Assembly (NCBI GenBank): GCA_011525685.1
Contig: WYBW01000046.1
Span: 1 to 39,643 of the forward strand
Origin: Verrucomicrobiia bacterium
GTDB taxonomy: Bacteria > Verrucomicrobiota > Verrucomicrobiia > Limisphaerales > JADLHS01
Length of the DNA stretch: 39,643 nt
Direction: 5' to 3'
The notes under the pieces are model-generated. The model was given only the letters and a program-made list of their open reading frames with translations, made no database searches and had not been told where the DNA came from. The stretch's first letter is position 1, and every line of letters starts with the position of its first letter. Below are positions 33,828 to 39,643 of this stretch, piece by piece. The translations under genes and the position numbers were made by a program.

Positions 33828-35619
33828 GGCAATCCTCCATTCCGGCTGCGTCACGCTCACCGAGGACCTCGTCCGGTGGGCCGTGGCGCACGACGTGCCC
33901 GTCCTCGAGCACCACGACGGCGTCCGCCAGGGCGGCGTGTTTGAGGTTGTGCGTCACCCAGAGCGTCGTGCGCCCGCGCGACAGGTTGCGCAATCCCGCC
34001 AGCACGGCGCGCTCGGCGGCTTCGTCCAGCCCCGTCGTCGGCTCGTCATACAAGAGCACCGCCGCGTCGCGCAGGGCCGCCCGGGCGATGGCAATGCGCT
34101 GTCGTTGTCCCTGGGACAGTGTGGCGCCGCGTTCGCCCACCACGGTGTCGTAACCGTCCTTGAAGCCGGTGATGAATTCGTGGGCGTTGGCCACTTGCGC
34201 GGCCGCTTCGACTTCGGCGCGCGTGGCCGCGGGCAGGCCCAGCGCGATGTTTTCGTGAATTGTCCCCGCAAACAGCAGGTTCTCCTGCAACACCACCCCA
34301 CAACTGCGCCGCCAAGATTCCACCCGGTAATCCCGCACGTCCCGGCCATCCACGAGGATGCGGCCGCCGTCCCGTTCGTGCAGGCGCAGCAGCAGGCCGA
34401 GCAAGGTGGATTTGCCCTGGCCCGAGGCGCCCAGGACCGCCACGGTCTGCCCGGGCCGCGCGACGAAATGAACGTCGCGGAGCAGAGGTTGGGCGGGCTG
34501 ATAGGCGAAGGAGACATGCTCGAACCGGAGTTCGCCGCGCAGGGGCGGCACTTCCATCGCGTCCTGGCGATCCGTGACCGCCGGGGCGGCTTCGAGCAGT
34601 TCCCACACGCGCGCACCGGCGGCGCTGGCTTTGCCGAGTCGTCCGGTGAACTTGGCGAAATCCTGCACGGGCCGGAACGCGGTTTTGAGGTAGGCCAGAA
34701 ACACCAGCAGATCGCCCGCGGTCAGCGCGCCCGTCATCACCAGCCGCGCGCCCTGCCACAACACCAGCGCGGTCGAGCCGGCCAGCAGCAAATCCACCGA
34801 GCGTTCGAGACTGGCCGCGAGCCGTTTGCCTTTCACGCCCTGCTTGAGGCTCTGATCGTTCTGCTGGCAGAACGAGTCGGCCATCGCATCCCCCGCCGCC
34901 AGCGCCTGCACCACCTTCACGCCGGAGAAAGACTCGGCCGCCGTCGCCGCCATCGCGCCCTCGCGCCGTCGTTGCTGTTGCGCCACCTCCCGGATGTCCC
35001 GGCTCAATCGCACGGTGCGCAGCCAGAACAGGGGAAACAACGCCAGCGCCAACACCGCCAGTTGCCAGTGCATCCAGAACATCACCCCCACCATCCCCGC
35101 CAGGATCAACATCCGCGCCACCAGAGGCAGCAGCGCCGTCACCGTCACGTCCTGCAACATGCCCACGTCGCTGATCACGCGCACCGTCAGGTCGCCGCTG
35201 CGGGCGCGGTGGTGGAACGAGAGGGGGAGTAATTGCAAATGCCGGAACAGCCGCCCGCGTACTGCGGTGAGCACGCGCGTCCCAACGATGGCGAACCCCA
35301 CCGTGCTCCAGTAAGCCGCCAGCGCCCGCAGGCCGGTGAAGACCACCAGCGCCACCGCCGCGAGGGTCAGGACCGCCGTGGGTGACAACTCCGCCAACCA
35401 ACCAAATTCGGTGGTCCGACCCGCCGGCGTCTGCCCGAGGACCACGTCGAAAACCACTTTGAGCGGCCACGGTTCCAAAAGCCGCAGACCGACTTCGGCG
35501 CACAACGCCAGCAACGCCAGCACGATCTTCCCGCGGTGTTGGCGGATTTCCGGACCGAAATGGCGGAGCAACTCCAACAGCCCGGGCGAGCGGTCTTCGG
35601 TGGTGGGCGAGGACTTCAT
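33811..35619 (-). CDS. ABC exporter, permease-ATPase half-transporter
   Basis: The ATG at 35619 (MKSSPTTEDRSPGLLELLRH) gives 602 residues; it overlaps the upstream glycosyltransferase stop as ATGA. The membrane domain of six helices spans about 25-320 (KIVLALLALCAEVGLRLLEP, then LAVLALALFPLFWLRTV). The nucleotide-binding domain has Walker A GASGQGKST, Q-loop VVLQENLLFAG, signature LSQGQRQR, Walker B VLLYDEPTTGLD and the H-loop His in WVTHNL. This is the MsbA/HlyB-type exporter family, acting as a dimer in the cytoplasmic membrane. Cargo is not told by sequence; lying among glycosyltransferases, a glycolipid or glycosylated product is the best guess. Confidence 0.9.
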   Translation of the reverse strand: MKSSPTTEDRSPGLLELLRHFGPEIRQHRGKIVLALLALCAEVGLRLLEPWPLKVVFDVVLGQTPAGRTTEFGWLAELSPTAVLTLAAVALVVFTGLRALAAYWSTVGFAIVGTRVLTAVRGRLFRHLQLLPLSFHHRARSGDLTVRVISDVGMLQDVTVTALLPLVARMLILAGMVGVMFWMHWQLAVLALALFPLFWLRTVRLSRDIREVAQQQRRREGAMAATAAESFSGVKVVQALAAGDAMADSFCQQNDQSLKQGVKGKRLAASLERSVDLLLAGSTALVLWQGARLVMTGALTAGDLLVFLAYLKTAFRPVQDFAKFTGRLGKASAAGARVWELLEAAPAVTDRQDAMEVPPLRGELRFEHVSFAYQPAQPLLRDVHFVARPGQTVAVLGASGQGKSTLLGLLLRLHERDGGRILVDGRDVRDYRVESWRRSCGVVLQENLLFAGTIHENIALGLPAATRAEVEAAAQVANAHEFITGFKDGYDTVVGERGATLSQGQRQRIAIARAALRDAAVLLYDEPTTGLDEAAERAVLAGLRNLSRGRTTLWVTHNLKHAALADAVVVLEDGHVVRHGPPDEVLGERDAAGMEDCHALAR

Positions 35620-36869
35620 GGCGACAAGAGGACGGGTGGGCCGACCGGCGGCGTGTGGGTCAAGGCCGAAGCCTGGGTGATGGAACGAAGTCCTGACTGG
35701 CCGCACGATTCGGCCAGCATCAGGATGCGTCCCGCGACGTGATCCCAGGTGTAATTATCGAGAGCCGTTTTTCGGGCAGCGGCACCGAGGCGAGCCCGGG
35801 CCTGCTCGTCCCCGTGCAACAGTGCCAGTTGCCCCGCGAGCTCCGCCGCATTGCCGGGTTGGCAGAGCAATCCGTTTTCACCGTGGCGTATCAATTGCGA
35901 CAATTGTCCGATCCCGCTGGCGACCACAGCACGCCCGGCGGCCATGTATTCATACACTTTGAGCGGTGAGAAATAGAAGCCGGCCAGCGGCGGATACGGC
36001 GCCACCGCCACGTCCATCGCCGCGAGCAGCCCCGGGATGGTCTCCGGCGGCACCCCGCCGGTGAAATGCACGCAGGATTCCACGGCAAGACTGCGCACCT
36101 GTTTCTCCAGAGCCGCGCGATCCGGTCCTTGTCCCACGATCAGCAGCCGCGCTTCCGCCACGCGCTGCCGCAACCGCGCAAACGCTTGGATCAAGACCGG
36201 CACGCCGTGCCAGGGTTTGAGGGAACCGACAAAGCCGATCGTGAAAGTCCGTCCACCTTCCGGCCAGTGCCAGGCGGGCGGCAGGGCGGCGGGAAAGCGC
36301 GCCGGGTCCACGCCGTTTGGCACCACGTGGATCGCGGCTGGACTTGCGCCCCGGGCGCGCAACCAGACCGCGACCCCGTCGGACACCGCCAGCAAGGCCG
36401 ACGCATCCGTGAGGGCGCGCTGGGCGATCCGCTCGGCCGCCGGACGGTCCACCAGGCCGCGATGAGCCGCCTGTTCCTCGATCAAGGGGGCATTAACCTC
36501 CAGCAAGCCCGGCGCGCCATAGGTCCGGGCCAGCAACATACCGGCGAAGCTCCAGAGCGAGAAACGTTCGTAAACGAAGTCGAACGGCCCCGCGGCACTG
36601 AGCAGGCGGGCCAGGGTGGTGTTGGCCTGCTGGCAGGCGCGTTCGCGCTCGGCAAGATTTGATCCGCTCGGACAGGCCAGCAGGTGCGTGGGCAGGTCGC
36701 GCAGATCGTCCGGCGCGGGGCCATCGAACCGCGTCGCGAAGAGGTCCACTCGCGCGCCGCGCCGCCGCAGGGCGCGAATGACTTCCTGAACGTGAATGGA
36801 ACAACCCTTGTGCCCGAACACGGGCACGCCTGGGTCGGCACAGATGTAGGCGATGCGTGGCGGATTCAT
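35616..36869 (-). CDS. Group 1/family 4-type glycosyltransferase
   Basis: This 417-residue protein has the ATG at 36869 (MNPPRIAYICADPGVPVFGH), overlapping the stop of the upstream glycosyltransferase by four bases (ATGA). It has a GT-B fold. The N-terminal half has GCSIHVQEVIRALRRRGARV and FDFVYERFSLW; the C-terminal half has FTIGFVGSLKPWHGVPVLIQ, VVPNGVDPARF, APYPPLAGFYFSPLKVYEYM and the donor-site E7-like motif of family GT4. The overall arrangement of retaining sugar transferases is conserved. Donor and acceptor are unknown. The C-terminus (ASALTHTPPVGPPVLLSP) is a Pro-rich tail. It is the third gene of the operon. Confidence 0.87.
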   Translation of the reverse strand: MNPPRIAYICADPGVPVFGHKGCSIHVQEVIRALRRRGARVDLFATRFDGPAPDDLRDLPTHLLACPSGSNLAERERACQQANTTLARLLSAAGPFDFVYERFSLWSFAGMLLARTYGAPGLLEVNAPLIEEQAAHRGLVDRPAAERIAQRALTDASALLAVSDGVAVWLRARGASPAAIHVVPNGVDPARFPAALPPAWHWPEGGRTFTIGFVGSLKPWHGVPVLIQAFARLRQRVAEARLLIVGQGPDRAALEKQVRSLAVESCVHFTGGVPPETIPGLLAAMDVAVAPYPPLAGFYFSPLKVYEYMAAGRAVVASGIGQLSQLIRHGENGLLCQPGNAAELAGQLALLHGDEQARARLGAAARKTALDNYTWDHVAGRILMLAESCGQSGLRSITQASALTHTPPVGPPVLLSP

Positions 36870-38206
36870 GGTGCGGAAGCGGAAACCGCGGCGACGGCGC
36901 GTGTCCGCGCGGCGGCAGGTTTCGAGGGTCGGGCGAAATCTCTCGCAAGGTCTGCGGCGACCGTCGTCCCGTTTCTCGTTGGCGCGCCATGGGCATGGCC
37001 CTCGCGGATGGCGTCGGCAAACCAATCCCAGAGTTGCGCGGCATTGTGGCGGGCATCGAACTCGCGCTCCATCAGGGCGCGGGCGCGGGTGGCGAGGGCT
37101 GCGCGCAATGCCGGATCGGCCAGCAGCCGCTCGAGCGCATCGGCCAGGCCCGCGGAATCATGCTGCTTCACCCGCAACCCGGTTTCACCGTCGCGAATGA
37201 CTTCCGGGATGCCCGTGACATCCGTTGAAACGCAGGGCGTGCCGAGTGCCATCGCTTCGAGCAGCACGGTGGGCAGCCCGTCGGCGTTGCCGTCCGCGCC
37301 GACGACGCAAGGCGCGGCCAGGACGGCCGCCCCGCCCACCAGGGAGATGATCTCCTGCTGCGGCCGCGGCCCCGCCAGCCGCACGCGTTCCTTCAAGCCG
37401 AGCGATTCGATCTGCGCCCGCAGGCCGGGTTCAAGTTCGCCCGTTCCGATGATCTCGCACTCGAAAGCCACGCCGCGTCTGGCCAGCAGGTCACACGCGC
37501 TCACCAGCACGGCGAAGCCCTTCTTTTCTATCAACCGCCCCACGGCGACGATGCGCGAGGGGCGCTCGCGCGGTGAGGTGAACGGAAAGCGGTTCAGATC
37601 AATCCCGTTGTAAAGGCGGCAAACGCGGCCGGCCAGCTGGCCGAATTGCCGGCGGAGGAAGGCGACGTTGTAATCGCTCACGGTGATGACCCGGGCGGCC
37701 CCCGCCAGTTTGCGACGCAAGTCGTCGGCATCGGCGGACTCATGGAAAATGTCCTTGGCGTGCGCGGTGAACGTGAACGGCACCCCGGCAAAGCGGGCGG
37801 CCAGCCGGGCCACCTCGGTGGCCGTGGAAGCGAAGTGGGCGTGCAGCAGGCCGATCCCGCGTTCCCGCACCAGTCGCGCCAGGCGCGCGGCTTGATAAAC
37901 CTCGCGCGCTTCCGCGCCGCGCGCCGAGGCCAGCTCCGTCCACAAACCGGGCAGCGCGGCGGCGGCGCGCTCCAGTTCGTTCCACAGTTCCACCGCCTTG
38001 AGGCCGTCAGCGTTCAGGTACGTGACCGGGGCGCGGACGCGGGCGAGGACGTCCTGAAAGTGCGTGTCGTTGGGAGGATAGAGCGAGATGATCTCGACGG
38101 CGCGCCCGGCGGCCTCGTGGGCGAGAATCTCGTTCACGATGAAGGTTTCCGAAAAGCGCGGGTAGCGCTTCACGACGTAGGCGATCCTGGGCGTGGGAGA
38201 GTTCAT
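36866..38206 (-). CDS. Group 1/family 4-type glycosyltransferase
   Basis: This 446-residue protein starts at the ATG at 38206 (MNSPTPRIAYVVKRYPRFSE), whose A is also the last base of the previous stop (TGATG). It is a GT4-type GT-B fold: YPRFSETFIVNEILAHEAAG (a form seen in many exopolysaccharide transferases), LLHAHFASTATEVARLAARF, FTFTAHAKDIFHESA, YNGIDLNRFPF, IVAVGRLIEKKGFAVLV and DGLPTVLLEAMALGTPCVST. The C-terminal 40 or so residues are a low-complexity Ala/Arg-rich tail (AAARTRAVAAVSASAP) without a visible function. Substrates are unknown; it probably acts after the first gene in building a surface or exported glycan. Confidence 0.88.
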   Translation of the reverse strand: MNSPTPRIAYVVKRYPRFSETFIVNEILAHEAAGRAVEIISLYPPNDTHFQDVLARVRAPVTYLNADGLKAVELWNELERAAAALPGLWTELASARGAEAREVYQAARLARLVRERGIGLLHAHFASTATEVARLAARFAGVPFTFTAHAKDIFHESADADDLRRKLAGAARVITVSDYNVAFLRRQFGQLAGRVCRLYNGIDLNRFPFTSPRERPSRIVAVGRLIEKKGFAVLVSACDLLARRGVAFECEIIGTGELEPGLRAQIESLGLKERVRLAGPRPQQEIISLVGGAAVLAAPCVVGADGNADGLPTVLLEAMALGTPCVSTDVTGIPEVIRDGETGLRVKQHDSAGLADALERLLADPALRAALATRARALMEREFDARHNAAQLWDWFADAIREGHAHGAPTRNGTTVAADLARDFARPSKPAAARTRAVAAVSASAP

Positions 38207-39429
38207 CAGGCAACGGCGAGTTGGGGGAGTGGGAGTGATTGGCGCGGACGAAGGCCGGCCGCTTGCGCCAGACCCAGCAGGTGCATCGCGGCGCGTTCGG
38301 CGCCGTTGAAGTCCACGGTGGAATGGATGCGGTCGCGCAGTTCCGAGCGCGGGGTGCTGAGGGCGACCCGAATCTCGCGGCGCAGCCTTTCCGGGGAGAG
38401 CTGGTCGGGTGTCACCAGGCGGAGCAGTCCGTGGCGGGCGAACGCCTCGGCGCGGACGAGTTGTTCCCGGCGCGGCTCACAGCGTGGGACGCACACGACC
38501 GGCGTGGAGGCCGCCAGGGTTTGCGCGAGGGTGTTGTAACCGCCCATGCAAACGACGGCGTTCGCCACAGCCAGCCAGTGATTCAAGCCGGGCACGAAGG
38601 AGTGGAACTCCACGCCAAACTCATGGGCGAGGTGTTGGAGCCGGGCGTGCTGCACCCCGGGCATCAGCGGTCCGGCCACAGCCACGGTGCGCCAGCAGTC
38701 CCCGCCACAGGCCATGAGAAAGTGTTCGAGCAGCGTGAACCCGTCTTCGCCGCCGCCAACCGTCGCCAGGACCAGTGGATGCGCGGAATCGTTGGTCCAC
38801 GCGAGCGGCAGGCTGGCGGACGTGCCGTCCGGGGCGCAGCCGCAATTCGCCACGTAGCCGCAGAAACGGGTGCGCGCCGCCAGTTCGGGCGGAAAGCCAT
38901 AAGCCGCGCTGGGATCAAACAATTCACGCTGCCCATAGATGAGGACGGCATCGTAGTGATCGGTGATGGCCTCCGGCAGATGGTGTGGCTGCCATTCGGC
39001 GCGCACGGTGGACGGCTCGTCGAGGATGTCGCGCAGGCCGAGCACCGCGCGGCCCCCGGACTGACGCGACATGGCGAGCGCTTCCTTGAGTTCGCCGCTC
39101 GCACCGAAAGGATGTTTGTCCACCAGCAGGACGTCGGGGCGGAGCGATTCGATGGCGCTTGTCAGCAGTCGCGAACGCAGGTGCCGCACCTCCTCCGCGG
39201 AAACGCCCAGGTGCCGCGGGCCATAGTTCTCGTTACCGAGCTTGCGCAAGCCCGGCAGCTTGAGGATTTCGACCCGGTCGGGCACACCCAGCCGGGTGAC
39301 GTCGTCCGAACCGGTGGCCAGGAGAATGGTGGCGCGGGGTTCGAGTTCCGTGAGGCAGCGGGCAATCGCCAGGTTGCGGCAGGTGTGCCCCAAACCGAAT
39401 CCATCGTGAGAGTAAAACAGGAATCGCAT
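38206..39429 (-). CDS. Predicted glycosyltransferase (GT28/MurG-like, COG4671 type)
   Basis: The ATG at 39429 (MRFLFYSHDGFGLGHTCRNL) gives 407 residues; a longer frame to 39453 has no support. The opening with GLGH, the VDKHPFGASGELKEAL segment, the DYDAVLIYG-like part (DHYDAVLIYGQRELFDP), and a C-terminal MGGYNTLAQTLAASTPVVCV with PRREQLVRAEAF fit GT-B glycosyltransferases of the predicted type grouped with MurG-like enzymes. It is the first gene of the seven-gene minus-strand operon; its stop shares a base with the next ATG. Only about 90 bases separate it from an insertion sequence, which may supply or interrupt its promoter. Confidence 0.82.
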   Translation of the reverse strand: MRFLFYSHDGFGLGHTCRNLAIARCLTELEPRATILLATGSDDVTRLGVPDRVEILKLPGLRKLGNENYGPRHLGVSAEEVRHLRSRLLTSAIESLRPDVLLVDKHPFGASGELKEALAMSRQSGGRAVLGLRDILDEPSTVRAEWQPHHLPEAITDHYDAVLIYGQRELFDPSAAYGFPPELAARTRFCGYVANCGCAPDGTSASLPLAWTNDSAHPLVLATVGGGEDGFTLLEHFLMACGGDCWRTVAVAGPLMPGVQHARLQHLAHEFGVEFHSFVPGLNHWLAVANAVVCMGGYNTLAQTLAASTPVVCVPRCEPRREQLVRAEAFARHGLLRLVTPDQLSPERLRREIRVALSTPRSELRDRIHSTVDFNGAERAAMHLLGLAQAAGLRPRQSLPLPQLAVA

Positions 39430-39521
39430 ATCAATCTCGCGGGTATTCGTCACGAGCCTGTAACAATGGCGTTTCTGGCTGCGGATGGAAAAGCGGGTGC
39501 AACGGGCGCATGTTAACTCCT

Positions 39522-39643
39522 AGCAGGTTGTTGAAATAGTCTCACGCAAATTTGAACAGGCCGCATTGACTTGCGTCTGAAATCCATGCGCGGAAAACCT
39601 CAAGCCCAGCCGGACTTTCTGACGGTCATCAACCTCAACGCCA
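39522..39643 (+). mobile_element. Left end of an insertion sequence with start of its transposase
   Basis: An open frame begins at the ATG at 39586 and runs off the window, reading MRGKPQAQPDFLTVINLNA, which resembles the N-terminus of IS1182-like transposases (MRGK/MRGE followed by a short motif and a VPxDHPLR segment, outside the window). The upstream CTAGCAGGTTGTTGAAATAG (39521-39540) looks like an IS terminal repeat. The right end is not visible, so the exact family and target duplication cannot be given. It sits about 90 bases upstream of the glycosyltransferase operon. Confidence 0.6.

Noticed and set aside
33826..35232. A 468-codon plus-strand frame opposite the ABC exporter
   Set aside because: The minus strand has Walker A, signature and Walker B motifs; the plus frame is H-, R- and Q-rich shadow sequence.

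Overview
The window is high-GC bacterial DNA that most resembles Verrucomicrobiota (Limisphaerales/Pedosphaerales type). The lineage call is an inference from gene style. It rests on pseudopilins with the [24 protein letters not shown] start and an H-x9-DG motif, an ECF sigma factor fused to a membrane and sensor region, secreted LRR, RCC1, Calx-beta and Ig repeat proteins sharing a short C-terminal module ending in FFRLR-like residues, and dispersed palindromic repeats. No rRNA, tRNA or CRISPR array was recognised.

Layout. 1-9.9 kb (mostly + strand) is an accessory, partly decayed region. It holds a 5'-incomplete BspA-type LRR protein, a fossil 3' tail of a second secreted protein, a Phd/PIN toxin-antitoxin pair whose toxin has an in-frame TGA, an ECF sigma factor with a translationally coupled paralogue of its own sensor domain, an RCC1-repeat protein, a secreted LamG-like protein, a ribH remnant, an intact DJ-1/PfpI protein, and a yjbQ remnant cut off next to a composite palindromic repeat. 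9.9-13.9 kb (+) is a SUF iron-sulfur cluster: sufD, sufU, sufT-like and sufS, without adjacent sufB or sufC. 14.1-18.7 kb (+) holds a 1196-residue secreted Calx-beta/Ig protein and a pseudopilin. 18.7-29.8 kb (-) holds a fumarylacetoacetate-hydrolase-family enzyme and a regulatory block: a CHASE2 hybrid histidine kinase, an NtrC-type response regulator, a secreted two-module Ig protein, and a FecR-TPR-outer-membrane-barrel protein. 30.0-39.4 kb (-) is a tightly coupled seven-gene run: three glycosyltransferases, an ABC exporter, a double APH-like kinase, a pseudopilin and a small membrane-anchored protein. The window ends in the 5' end of an insertion sequence next to the first gene of that run.

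How the genes may work together. The strongest system-level signal is in the regulatory block. Both genes downstream of the NtrC-type regulator have a near-consensus sigma-54 promoter. Upstream of these lie copies of one 18-bp palindrome, TGTTCCG-N4-CGGAACA: one copy before the FecR gene, and one perfect plus one imperfect copy before the Ig gene. The regulator has an intact GAYTGA loop and a Fis-type HTH. A self-contained regulon is therefore predicted: CHASE2 kinase, then regulator, then the Ig protein and the FecR-TPR-barrel protein. The second system is the 30.0-39.4 kb operon, where ATGA/TGATG overlaps at most junctions suggest co-production of enzymes that build, phosphorylate and export an unidentified glycan or glycolipid.
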